Assembly: GCF_949987515.2 (NCBI RefSeq)
Contig: NC_082692.2
Location: 91,831,488 to 91,895,487 of the forward strand
Source: Delphinus delphis
Lineage: Eukaryota; Chordata; Mammalia; Artiodactyla; Delphinidae
Length of the DNA stretch: 64,000 bases
Direction: 5' to 3'
Program-made: the position numbers and the translations under genes
Notes under the pieces: model-generated
What the model was told of the DNA's origin: nothing
Seen by the model: only the letters and a program-made list of their open reading frames with translations
Database searches by the model: none
Part shown: piece after piece, positions 36,340 through 47,640 of the stretch
Layout: every line of letters starts with the position of its first letter
Numbering within the stretch: position 1 is the stretch's first letter

Positions 36340-36500
36340 AATATGGTTTACAATATAATTCACACTTGTCATGTGATTCTTCATTTGATCCTGAATTAGA
36401 CGAGAAGTGGTATGATCTCAATTTACAGATACAAAAACTAAGAGGCAGACGATTTTTGGTTTGCTCAAGATCACAAGTGAATTCTCCTCTTAAATCTTGA
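36340..36500 (-). mobile_element. MIR SINE fragment, antisense
   Basis: ATGATCTCAATTTACAGATACAAAAACTAAGAGGC..TTGCTCAAGATCACAAGTG is reversed MIR. Confidence 0.55.
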
Positions 36501-36704
36501 ATAGAGGACACATAATCTGCTGGGCCAACCGCAGGAGGAAGCCTATCTGGGAAATCTACCAGGCCCTCACTCCCCCTGGTGTCGTCTACCTGAATTACAA
36601 GTACAGTTCTTGAAAGGAATGAACCAATTCCCAATCTAGGGAATGAATGTACTTTGCAAAGTAAATCTTGCTAAGCGAACATAAACATCACAACCTGAAT
36701 ATTA

Positions 36705-36940
36705 ACAATTGTAAAACTTACCAAATAACATAGTACATTCAAGGCCCTTGACTTAGATTATCCTTTAACACTCACCATAATCTGATGAAGTAGTTACTGC
36801 TGTTAATTACTGCTGTTAATTCAGATAACAGATAACATGACATGGAGGACAAAAATAGGTTGAGTGATTTGCCCAAAGTCACAGTTAGTAAGTGGGGAAA
36901 AGGGCATTTGAATATAGTATACTCTGATTCTGGAACTGAA
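36705..36940 (-). mobile_element. MIR SINE remnant, antisense
   Basis: AAGGCCCTTGACTTAGATTATCCTTTAACACTCACCATAATC.., GAGTGATTTGCCCAAAGTCACAGTTAGTAAGTGG.. and GATTCTGG match reversed MIR. A 16-bp direct repeat, TTACTGCTGTTAATTA-like, sits at about 36793-36822. Confidence 0.65.
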
Positions 36941-37015
36941 ACATTTCACCAATGGGCTGTGTTCCCGCCGGCGTCTCAAACAATCATGTGTCTGTTCAGC
37001 CTTGAAACCCAGGAA

Positions 37016-37037
37016 TGTTATAACACGTGTTATAACA
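37016..37037. repeat. Perfect 22-bp palindrome centred on CACGTG
   Basis: TGTTATAACAC is followed directly by its reverse complement GTGTTATAACA with no spacer, giving a perfect dyad whose centre is a canonical E-box (CACGTG). It is not inside a repeat that I can name with confidence. Confidence 0.93.
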
Positions 37038-37199
37038 CATATAGTTGTTCTCAACTGACAAAAATCATGGGCAATGAATCTGGTGGGGAGCAGAACCCAG
37101 ACCTTTCCCTTGCCTAGAAGGACCGCCTTTTTACAGGAGTTAGGTGAAGATACAGGCATTTAGGAAAAGAATAGGGTTCTAAAGTGTCCTGTAATTCTT

Positions 37200-40100
37200 T
37201 CTATTTATAGACTATTCTCCTTCCCTCCTCCACAAAACACCCCAATATCTGGCTAAACCACTCACTGCTCCTCCTTGGTATAGGCTTCTACAGACCCTCA
37301 GGTGACTCCTAACTATCCTTGGAGATTTTAGGTCCCAACTCACTGTCACTTTCTCCAATACTACTCTTGTCATAATTCCTGATGACTTTAATATTGCTGT
37401 AGATAACCCTTCCAATTGCCTGGCATCTTAATCCCTTAATGTCCTTTCTCTTTTTCAGTGAACTTGTGTCCCATGTGACCTCAGTCACTCACCCCACAGC
37501 CATATTCTGGACTTCGACATTCCTAACAACCCTCCATACTCTCAATTTCAAATATCCCCCTCTCCACCCATCACCTCCTATCATTCCACCTTACTTTGAT
37601 TATTCTTTATACCCTAATAGGACAAGCAACACTTTAATCCTAATGCCATTTTCCCATCACTTCCATTTCCCATGTGTCCCCACTTCCTTCTTACTCGGCT
37701 TGCATTCCTGGTATATATCATTACATTCCTGATGTACATACAATCCTCACTCCCCTGCCCCTTCTTGTTTTCATACTCTCCAAGCAAACCCTATGCTAAC
37801 TAATTCCAGCTCTATACAACACTGAATTTCTACCTGCATAGCTCAACATGGCTGAGGAAAAAAAACCTACAACCACTAGAAATGCTCTGCCTTTAAGTTT
37901 ATGACCACCAACCTGAAAAGGGTCTCAGCGGCACCCAGTAATCCTGCAGCATTTCCCAATCATTCCCTCTCCCCCTCTCCTAAGAGAATTATTTCATGCC
38001 TTCTCTCTCCAGTTCCCCAACTCCTCCTACTATCTCACTGTCAGCTAATGACCTTCTCCCAATTTCGCTGAGAAAATGGACACGATCAGACGAGAAATTC
38101 CATATGTTCTCACCACTTTATCTACACACCCATCTGCATCTGTGTCCCTATGCTCTGCCTTCCCTCCTTTTATTCCTGTTTGCTTCCTGGAATAACTATC
38201 CTTGTTCCTTGTTCCTTGTTCCTACCTATTTTCATGCCTCTCCTCACTGTTCACTAGATCCCATCCCCTCTTGCCTACTTTAGGATACTGCCCTAACAGT
38301 TGTTTCCTTTCTTTCATGCATAATTAAAATTTCCCTCCCTACTGAATTATCCTTGTCAGCATCCAAATGTACTGTAATTTCTTCCATCTCAACAAACCGA
38401 AATAATCTTGACCCACTTCTCCCCCCCCCCCGCCCCCAGCTATGGCCTCGTTTCTCAGCTGTCCTTTTAGGCAAAACTCCTCTCTACTTCCTTTCTTCTC
38501 ATTCTCTTTGAAACCTTCCCTGAAACTGGTCTTGACAAAGACACCAATGGCCTCCACGCTGTTAAATCAAATGGTTGATTTAAGTTCTCATCTTACTTGT
38601 ACAATGAGCAGCATTTGGCACAGTTGATCACCTCCTCCTGGAAACCGTTTCTTCCCTTGGCTTCCAAGGCATCACACCCTCTTGATTTTTCTTCCACCTT
38701 ACTGACCAGTCCTTCTCCTTATCTCCCTGACTTCTTCACGGTGGGGTGACCTGCAGCTCAGTTCTCACATCTCTTCTCCATCCACACTCACTCTAGTCTC
38801 AGGGCTTTGACTGGCATCTGCACATTCATGGTTCTGAAGTTTCTATCTCCAGTTCAGACCTCCCTCCTGAATCCCAGTCTTCTGCTGGAAGACTGCAGCT
38901 GCTTACTTGACAGCTCTACCCTGACACCTAAAGTCACCTTAAAGTCAACATGTTCAAAACTGGACCCCTGATCTTTCCCCAAAACATGCTCTACCCCCAA
39001 TCCTCCCCATATTAGTTAAGAGTAACTCTATCCTTCATTTGTTCACACCTTGGAATCATCCTGGACTCCTCTCTTCCTCTCATACCACTTCTACAGTCTA
39101 TTGTCAAATCCTGTTGGCTCTACCTTCAGTATAAAATCAAAATCCAATTACTTTTGCCACCTCCAGTAATACAAACCCAATCCATGTCACTCACCACTTG
39201 AATTACTGGTGATAATTCTATCCTATAGGGTTTACCTTAAAAATATCCAGAACCTGGTTCTCACCTGGATTAAATAGCCATCATCTCTTTCCTGGTTGAG
39301 TGCAGTAGTCTCCTAACTCGTCTCCCTGTCCTGCCTCTTGCCCTGCACAGTATATTCTTGACAGAGTAGCTAGAATGATCCTCTTAAAACATAAGACTGA
39401 GCACATAATCCCTTTGCTCAAAACCCTCCAATGGCTTCCCATCTCACTAAGAGTGAAAGCCGACATTCTTGCAACTGCCTTCCACACTCTAATAGTATGA
39501 CCTCCCACCATGCTGCCAACTACTTCTGTGACCTCCTCCCGTCCTATTCTCACACTCAATCTTCTGCTCCTGCCACACCAGTCTTCTTGCTGTTGTTCAG
39601 ACACTTCAGGCTCTCTTTCATCTGAAGGCCTTTGTACACTAGCTAGTCCCTCTGTCTACCCAATAGCACTTTCTGTGACAATGGCAATGTTCTGGACTTA
39701 TGCTATCCAATACCATAACCACTAGACAACTGTGGCTGTTAAGTACCTGAACTATGGTGGCACAACTAAGGAACTGAACTTTTAATAGTATTTATTTTAA
39801 TTAATTTCAATGTAAACAGCCACCTATGGCTAGTGCCTACTCTTAAAACAGGTCTAGTGTGCTCTTCCTTGAGATACCCACACAGCTCATGCCCTCACCT
39901 CTGTAAGGCACCTGCCCAAATGTTACTTTATCAGTGAGGTGTTCTCTAATCGAGCTACTTAAACCAGCAAGTCACCCCTGCCCTGCTACTTCTCATCCTC
40001 CTTCCCTGCTTTGTTTTTCCTAATTTCACCATGTTAATTAGAAATAGCAGACATACTGTATATTTCATTCACTCATTTATTTGTTGCCTATCTCTCCAAA

Positions 40101-40200
40101 CTAAATTTAGGTCCATAAAGTCCAGAACTTTGTTTTCATTGCTTTATCAGTGCCTAGAACAGCACTGGTACATAGTAAGAGCTTAATAATTACTCCCCGA
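37200..40200 (+). mobile_element. Long decayed LINE2 body (about 3 kb) with a nested DNA transposon
   Basis: L2 ORF2 landmarks appear in order on the plus strand: CACAGTTGATCACCTCCTCCTGGAAACC (38616), ATGTTCAAAACTGGACCCCTGATC (38950), CTTGGAATCATCCTGGACTCC (39050), GTGCAGTAGTCTCCTAACTCGTCTCC (39300), CTCCAATGGCTTCCCATCTC (39426), then the 3' end AGTGCCTAGAACAGCACTGGTACATAGTAAG (40150). Stops and frameshifts are throughout. The upstream pyrimidine-rich part (37200-38560) is read as the same element with less certainty. A C/G run at 38420-38440 is low-complexity. Confidence 0.8.
39690..39860 (+). mobile_element. Small nonautonomous DNA transposon inserted in the L2
   Basis: TGTTCTGGACTTATGCTATCCAATACC..CCACTAGACAACTGTGGCTG..CAGCCACCTATGGCTAGTG belongs to the same type as 122-310. 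It breaks the L2 between the region at 39660 and that resuming at 39860. Confidence 0.6.
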
Positions 40201-40259
40201 TTCAAAAATCTCTGTCAAACGTTAGCTTCTTGAGTGGCCTAGAACAAGTCATCATACAT

Positions 40260-40560
40260 GTTTTTGCCTCAGCTTTCTACTTCCTCCTACTATCCTCTGA
40301 TAGCGTACTTGTTTGTTTTCTTCTTCGTACTTGCAACAGTTTACACACCCTCTATTTGTTCATGTGCTCATTGCATATCTTCGCAGCAGATGGAAAGCTC
40401 CCAAAGGGCTGGAACTACGTTCATCCGATAAATATAACATCATGCCAGGCACATAGTTGTTGCTCAGAAAATAACTAGTCTTTCTGGGTTATGAGGCAAT
40501 AACATCTGCCACCCAATAGAGGCTCAATAAGTATGTTTTGAAGATTACTTTACTTATTTA
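40260..40560 (+). mobile_element. Second LINE2 3'-end fragment
   Basis: GATGGAAAGCTCCCAAAGGGCTGGAACTACG..TCATGCCAGGCACATAGTTGTTGCTCAG..AATAAGTATGTTTTGAAG is an L2 3' end directly following the first. Confidence 0.65.
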
Positions 40561-42385
40561 ATCTTCAAAACGAAGGGTTTTAACTAGTTGGAATGTGTAG
40601 GTCTCTTATAGTTTAGTGATTAAATTCTGTGATTCTTAGAGAAGTGTTCAAATATGGGTCCACACAATTGCACAGATATCAGACTGGTGTGACTTAGTCT
40701 TATAGGATCGTGGGCTCTGAAAGGCCCTAGGGGGTGTTAGGGTGCTCAGGGAGACTTAGCATCATACCTGCCTATCTGATGTGACTGGGGGGACTATAAT
40801 CTTTCACTGTCCAGGGAGGTTTTTTGTGGTGGTGGTGGTGGTTTTGTTTTAGTGGTTTTGTGAACAGGCTCTGGAGGGCCTTTTCTTGTTAATGCAGTCA
40901 TCTTCATAACACCTGCCGACTGTGTTAAATGGCTATCCTTGCTCTCCTTCCACCCTCATCTGTGGCTCCAAGGGGGCAGTTCCTGTTAATAGGCCCTTCA
41001 TTTCTTCTCTATGTGCAGCTTTAGAAAGCAGCAGAGACAGGACACTAAATCGGCAGTAAACTTGTCCATTTACCTTTCACATTTCGACTCCATAAAGAAT
41101 GCTTTACTACTTGCAGAAAGTGGGGGATTTTCCTTTTTGCTTGGCAGATTTTTTTTTTACAGGGATTCAGCATTTTCTAAAAGGCATTCTCTAATCTCCC
41201 AACAGTTCTTCCATAAAATAGAACTGTATCCTAAGATTATTATCTTCATTTAAAAATCCAACTTATCAGAATAAATAACATCACTCACTTGCTTAGTCAT
41301 TTAAGAAAAATGTACAATCACCTCCAGGTCATCTTACTGTAGGAAAAATTACACTGGGCCTTATTTTGATATCTCCCAAAGTTACTTTTCTTCTTCTTCT
41401 TGTGACCTTAATGCTACTAACAATAATCAATAATTGAATACATATTTGTGATACAATTTTTTAGTGTCAAAATCTAGTTGACTTTATACATTTGTAATTT
41501 ATGTTTCTAATTCTGAACTGAGGCTCTCACTTTCTGTTGATAAACCCATCTATCAAAAGGTGAAATTTCAGGGAGCCTAAACCTTGTCTTTGATGCCCTA
41601 CTGATGAACTGCAATGTAAGTCGCGGTTTTCACAGATAACGGAAAAGGTCTGTCACTTTCTAAGTCTCAGATTGGTCTCCCTCTCATTCTCCTCTGATTT
41701 CTTATTTCTGACAAAGCACTGACAGCAGTATACAAATTAAGTTTCTAAGAGGGCGGCAAACCCCTTACTCATGAATTAACTTAGGATAACTTAGTCTTGC
41801 TCATTGCTAAATGGCTTTAGTCCACAATGAACACAGTGATACTAAAATCAATTTAATATTCTCTCGTTGGTAGTAAACCTTACACAGCTGAAATCTTGGT
41901 GCACAAAGTGAATTTGTAATGGAGTAAAAGGTAAACTTACAGAATATAACAAATAAGTGGGATCTTCTTATTGTCAAGGGTAGTTAATGACACAGATTGA
42001 AGGTCTAACAGTATTGCCAAGCAGAGTTATGGACCAAATCTACGGTAATTAAAACTCTAGAATCATTTGTATTAGTAAGTGGTTTTCTAGAAAATGCTTT
42101 TATTTTCCAGGCACCAAAACAAATTCCTTAATTTCTGGTGGAAAATGCCTAAGGTTGTCCCATTCTTCACATTAACTTCCAGGTAGGTTTCCTGCCTGGC
42201 TTACCTACCCAGGTGGCATTCGTGCTCCCTTTAGTCTGCCGCCCAAAAAGAAAAGAGGCAGTAGGAATGAGAAGGGGGAGACTGTGAACGAGGTGCATTC
42301 TCATCTGGAAGACTTGCAGTTATCTGTCATGTGGCTCAGGCTTTTGTAGTTCACATTCATGTAATAAAGCAGGACAGGGCAGCAG
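40561..42385. other. Intergenic DNA, repeat-poor
   Basis: Apart from a (TGG)n run near 40828-40842 I recognise nothing. 41270-42380 is AT-rich without an identifiable transposon and without coding signals. Confidence 0.45.
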
Positions 42386-42389
42386 AGGA

Positions 42390-42580
42390 GGCGTGGTGTG
42401 GTGGAAATCACCCTGGCTTGAGGTCAGGAGACCTTGATTCGAGCCCTTGACAACTTCTAACTACTGTGTGACTCTGTGCCAATGTCTTCCTGCCATTTCC
42501 CTCATCTACTAAATTAAGGGGGTTGGAAAAGCTGTTCTCTAAAGGTCTCTTCCAACCTAAAATTCTGTGATTCAATGAAA
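42390..42580 (+). mobile_element. MIR SINE remnant
   Basis: GTGTGGTGGAAATCACCCTGGCTTGAGGTCAGGAGACC..TCGAGCCCTTGAC..ACTGTGTGACTCTGTGCC..AAGGTCTCTTCCAACC is MIR (3'-variant type). Confidence 0.75.
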
Positions 42581-43627
42581 TATAATGACATGTAAAAGTA
42601 CAGAGATAATTCATTCAATCAAGTCATATTGCCTTAACCTAAATGATTTTTGGTTTCAAAGTCCAAATGTAATTACAAAGAAATGGAGGGGACAGAAATG
42701 AGTGGCCAGTTAAAGCTAACAGGCATCCCAGGAAGCGGCTCACTTTCCTGAAATGCACATTGACAATTAGCAATTAACATCTTCTAGAGACAAGCAAATG
42801 ATCAGGAAGCCTTCTGGCAGAAGAGAGTCATAAAATTTCATTGTACCACTTAACAGATATTTTATCACATGATAAATTAGGTACCTTTTCATCCACAGTG
42901 GTAATATATTTCCTACAGTAATTAGAGATGATTCAAGGCCTGATGCATTGTGGCTGGGCCTGAGCATGAAGAAATTGCTTGCTCTATAAGATTTTGGTAG
43001 GTTTGTGCCAAAAAAGAAAAGAACAATGAACTCATCTTATCTTTTGATGCCAGTAACACAGAAAGGAACCCCCAAATTGGCTCAGTTATCTGGAGAGTCC
43101 AACCTTAGGCTTGGCTTCAGGTAAAGGTGGATTCAGGGGATTACACAATGTCACCACAACCCAGTCCTTCCCTCTTTGGGCTCTGCACTGCCCTGTGTTG
43201 GCTAATTTCCAGGTTCCACAAGTAGTAACACGGGTGACTGCCACCAACATGGGTGATTGCCTGCATTCTCCCAGGTTCTATTTCAATGCAAGTGAGTACT
43301 AATTCTTTTCCCCTGAAAGTCAGAATAAAAATCATGAACATGATTATTACTGGCTTGAATTAAGTCACATGACCAAGCCCATGGCCCAAGAATGAGATGT
43401 GTGATTAGCTTTGTTCTAGGTAACATGCCCCTCCGTGAGGGAGGTCATCCCCAACCCCAAACTCTGCCAAGTAGGAGTGGGGAAGAGAGTTTCCTCTTAG
43501 AGTAGTGGTAGCTGGTGACTGTGGCTTGGTTACAAATTACAGATTTCAATTTCATGCCTGAAATAACATGTGTTCTTAGAGAAGAGTCCCAAACTTGGAA
43601 AGCTTCCTAGAGGTTGCACTCTCATCT

Positions 43628-43665
43628 CTTCATTTAAGGCTGAAAATACTTCATTTAAGGCTGAA
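43628..43665 (+). repeat. 21-bp-period tandem duplication
   Basis: CTTCATTTAAGGCTGAA is repeated exactly at 43628-43644 and 43649-43665, at the left edge of a MIR. Confidence 0.85.
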
Positions 43666-43905
43666 GCATAATGATTAAGCTCATAAGCTTTGCAAGCAAC
43701 CAATCCTGGCTTTGAGTTCTGATTCTGTCACTAGCTCTGTAACTTTCCACCACGAGCCTCATTTTGCTCATCTGGAACTAGGAGCAGTCATGGTCCAACT
43801 CACACAGTTGATATGAGGATTAAATGAGATAATGGATTCACAGTACCTAGCAAAGTATATAGCAGTTAGTGTTCAGTAAATGATAGCTGTTATTAATAGA
43901 GAGAG
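43666..43905 (+). mobile_element. MIR SINE remnant
   Basis: TAATGATTAAGCTCATAAGC.., CTGGCTTTGAGTTCTGATTCTGTCACTAGC.., GATATGAGGATTAAATGAGATAATG.. and TGTTCAGTAAATGATAGCTGTTATT cover most of MIR. A reversed MIR-like stub follows to about 43980. Confidence 0.8.
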
Positions 43906-44366
43906 GAAAAGACTGGCCTAAAGTCACACAGCTAATTAATGGCAAAGCTTAAACTAAAATTGCGTCTCTTGACTTCTAGCTCAAAGCTAGAAGTGAATGA
44001 AAGTGAAATTTAACAGCACACAAGTCAATTATACCTAAAACATCATAGAATAAATCAGTTTTTCTTCCCAAATTGCTACCTGGAGTCTGACAGTTCCCAT
44101 TTCACAAAACAGCCATGTAATGTTATCACCAGAACCTCTTGAGAAGGGGCCGAGAGACCCATCATATTTTATTCCACCAACCATGACAAGGCAAATTAGA
44201 GAAAGACACCATTGACCTGACGCACACAAGCTGAGACCCTTGGGAAGATATGGCTAACCTGTCTGATTAGCCAAGTATTTGCTGAGCACTCTGTGTATCC
44301 AGGAATATATGAAATAGGAAAATAAAAATAAAAAGCACATTCTCTGCATTCAAAGATCTTATTCTT

Positions 44367-44654
44367 TTTTAAAAATTAATTAATTTATTTTTGCTGTGTT
44401 GGGTCTTCGTTTCTGTGCGAGGGCTTTCTCTAGTTGTGGCAAGTGGGGGCTACTCTTCATCGCGGTGCGCAGGCCTCTTACTATCGCGGCCTCTCTTGTT
44501 GGGGAGCACAGGCTCCAGACGCGCAGGCTCAGCACTTGTGGCTCACGGGCCTAGTTGCTCCACGGAGTGTGGGATCCTCCCAGACCAGGGCTCGAACGCG
44601 TTTCCCTGCATTAGCAGTGGTTGATTCTCAACCACTGCGCCACCAGGGAAGCCC
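44367..44654 (-). mobile_element. CHR-1-type SINE, antisense, with 17-bp target-site duplication
   Basis: TTTATTTTTGCTGTGTTGGG.. tail side, GGGCTCGAACGC box B complement and reversed head ACCAGGGAAGCCC. TCAAAGATCTTATTCTT at 44350-44366 recurs with one change at 44655-44671. Internally shorter than the other long copies. Confidence 0.92.
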
Positions 44655-45239
44655 TCAAAGACCTTATTCTTATAGGGAGATGGGTCAGCTGGGTGGTGGA
44701 GACAGAAAGTATTTGACATGTTAAGGCAGAAGGATCCCTAAGGACAGGTTTGAAAAATGCATGACCAGCTGGGGCAGATTTGATTAAGAAGAAAGGAATA
44801 GGGAGAGGGACTTCTGCTAAATTCATGGCAAGTCAAAACTTCTGCTTAAAGGGTCCCTGGTATTAAATTGACAGTTGCCTTGGAATCCAAAGTAGAATTG
44901 GTTAGAACAGACTAGAGAAAGATTTTTTTTTTTTTGCATTTCTCTACTTATTTCCATTTCAGAGAAAAACACTCTGTCACTTGCTGCTTTGCTCTGATTA
45001 CAGCCTACAGCAATTTCTGAAATTCTTAGATTAAACTGGAACCCCCATTTATACCAGATAGCATGGTTCATTCTGAAAGTCACAAAACCTTAACACGAAA
45101 TCAAAAATCTTGATGTGGTCAAGGGGTGTTGAAAAAAACCATGAAAACAATTCAATTTTATGAAGGAGTGTCCAGGGAAACAGAGCTAAAAATGTTCATG
45201 CATAAATACATGCACATTTGTCCAGGGGATTATCTGAAT

Positions 45240-45365
45240 CCAGTGGTGGCTTCATTATTCTTATAAAATCTCTGACCCTTTCCCCAGAGGAGAAAACTGG
45301 AACACAGAAATTTTAAGTCAAGTGGCAAAGCAGGGCTGATGCTTTAATAGCCAGTTCATGAAGAA
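45240..45365 (-). mobile_element. MIR SINE fragment, antisense
   Basis: TTCATTATTCTTATAAAATC..CCAGAGGAGAAAACTGGAACACAG..AAGTGGCAAAGCAGGGCTGATGC matches reversed MIR. Confidence 0.5.
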
Positions 45366-45432
45366 CACTTCAGATTTGGGGAAAGCATATTCCTCAAAAT
45401 CTTAGCTTCATTGTCCATTTATGAATGAATAC

Positions 45433-45769
45433 TTTTTTTAAAGTATTTTTAAAATTTTATTTATTTTATTTTTGGCTGCGATGGGTCTTCACTGCTGCGC
45501 GTGGGCTTTCTCTAGTTGCAATGAGCGGGCTTCTCATTGCGGTAGCTTCTGTTGTTGTGGAACACAGGCTCCAGGTGCGCAGGCTTCAGTAGTTGTGGCA
45601 CGCGGGCTCAGTAGTTGTGGCTCACGGGCTCTAGAGCACAGGCTCAGTAGTTGTGCGGCACGGGCTTCGTTGCTCCGTGGCATGTGGGATCTTTCCAGAC
45701 CAGGGCTCGAACCCGTGTCCCCTGCATTGGCAGGTGGATTCTTAACCACTGCTCCACCAGGGAAGTCCC
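45433..45769 (-). mobile_element. CHR-1-type SINE, antisense, with target-site duplication
   Basis: TTATTTTATTTTTGGCTGCG tail side, long CHR body with two CAGTAGTTGTGGC units, reversed head ACCAGGGAAGTCCC. TGAATGAATAC at 45422-45432 matches TGAATAAATAC at 45770-45780. Confidence 0.92.
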
Positions 45770-45904
45770 TGAATAAATACATTTATATCTAAAAAAAGCA
45801 CTACACAGGTATAAATATTTTTATTTGATATGATTTTTTAAATCATTCATACAGCTAGAGTCCTGTTCAAAATTGGAGGTAGGAAGCTGCTTAGAAGCTC
45901 TGGT

Positions 45905-46015
45905 TAAGATGTCAAAGATGATAATATCTACTTTAGAGATAGAAAAGCCTGGCACAGAGCTGAGAAGTGGTGTTCACTTGGCCCTATAGCTGAACCAGGG
46001 AGAGAACTGAGAGTA
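45905..46015 (-). mobile_element. MIR SINE fragment, antisense
   Basis: GATGATAATATCTACTTTAGAGATAGAAAAGCCTGGCACAGAG..CCCTATAGCTGAACCAGGGAGAG resembles reversed MIR. Confidence 0.45.
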
Positions 46016-46019
46016 AAAC

Positions 46020-47440
46020 ATTTATATCTTCAAAACCTCAGGGCTAGCCTGGCACAGGGGAGTGCGGGAGTTTGGGCTCTGTGACTATGTATTAAAACAC
46101 TGAATGTAATCTAGATTCTCAGAGCATCTTTGTTTACAGGATTATCTCAGCACATAATGATTTCGTTTATTCTCAGACTATCCCTAATGGGTAAACTGCA
46201 GTTAAAAGACACTGCTTTTCTCCTCCACGGAGGAAACAGAGAAGAAGGATTGCAAGAGAATTGTCATGGTCCCCATTGGGATTGTAAGTCGACAGAGGAC
46301 AGAGTCATGAAGATCTTTTTACCACCAGTACACCACGTCTCCCAAACTAAAATTCTTAATTCTGGAAAAAATTATAAAATTAGGGACCTGGGTATATAGA
46401 AAAGTGAATGTCTGAGGAAAAAGTTAAAAAAAGAAATTATCGTTGCATTATTAGGAAAGTTAAAGGAAACTAAAGCTAATTTTACCTGCTCAAATAAAGG
46501 GTTGAATGGGTCCAATCAGTGTTCTGCTATGCTAAGATGGGCTCTGTTTATGATGCCATCATGAGCAAAGCAAAGGCTGTGTTTTGGGAAGCGTTGAAGG
46601 CATACTCTTGAGTACCTCTGGTAATTTCTCTCATTCAGTTATACTAAACTGAATAGGTTTAAAAAAAGTGACCAGGAGCTTTTTCTCGTATCAGGCAGCA
46701 TACTTTGTCTTCTTCCATATTCTAGAGAAACCTGGGAGGCTGGAGCCAACACTTAAAATAATCTAAAGAAATGCAAAATAAAGCTACTTTCCATTAAGAG
46801 AAAGCCCCAACAGAGTTCAAAACTTTCACTTAAAACTGCAGTGGTTTCTCAGTCTGATCATTTATTAAACTTATGTTTATCATATGAGGGAGGCTGGTTA
46901 GGTTATATTACTTCTGTTTTAGAGATGGTGAGGCTATGGTTCATAGTAATGAAAAGATATCGAGTAGTTCTTCAGGTTTAATAACTCGAACTATGTAAAA
47001 AGTGCCATTTACTATAGTGGAAAAAAAGGCACTTTTTTGTTTGTTTGTTTGCTTGTTTTAGTTATATTTCAAGCAGTGGAGTCAATGGAATGGCCTAGAT
47101 GTTTGATATTGACATTTCTATTCTTCTCATAGGCTGTGAGGCTGGCTACTTCCATTACTGATTCCTCAATCTATTTTCAAAGGTGGACTTGTAATTGTAA
47201 TGGTAATTGCCAAAGTACTTCCTCTATTATTGCTCTGCTCTTTGGATGCCCTTTTCGTCAGCTAAAGGTTATTTTACCCACTAAGCAGAAATATGGAAAA
47301 TGCCCTCAAAGGTCATTTTTGAAGCCTTGTCTTAAAGAGAAATCTCTTTTGCAACCAAGTCAGGATCTTTTGCTATTTTCCCAAGAAAATAATTTCATGG
47401 ACATTGTTCTCATGTGCAAGAAGTTGCCAATATTAACTGA
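46020..47440. other. Intergenic DNA with nothing firm
   Basis: A possible antisense MIR lies at 46860-47000 (ATTTATTAAACTTATG..TTTTAGAGATGGTGAGGC). A (TTTG)n-like run sits near 47036-47058. No coding signal: the 131-codon open frame at 47136-47531 ends inside a MIR and has no domain. Confidence 0.4.
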
Positions 47441-47449
47441 AATATTTTT

Positions 47450-47640
47450 TGGGGGAGAATTAAGTTGGGAGTCAGGAGACCAAGGTTCTACTCTTACATA
47501 TGCCACCAATTGGCTGTATGCTCCTGGGTAAAGCATTTAATCGCTCCAGTAACAAAATTTCTCATTTGCAAATAAGGAAATTGGAGTGGATGATCTCTGA
47601 GGTACATTCCAGTCCTAGATCTATTATAATTCCATGACAA
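47450..47640 (+). mobile_element. MIR SINE remnant
   Basis: TTGGGAGTCAGGAGACCAAGGTTCTACTC..TTGGCTGTATGCTCCTGGGTAAAGC..GATGATCTCTGAGGTACATTCCAGTCC is MIR (3'-variant type). Confidence 0.7.

Noticed and set aside
36245..36634. 129-codon open frame on the minus strand
   Set aside because: Overlaps a MIR fragment and shows no domain.
47136..47531. 131-codon open frame on the plus strand
   Set aside because: No domain or family resemblance; its 3' end runs into a MIR SINE, and no splice or promoter context supports a gene.
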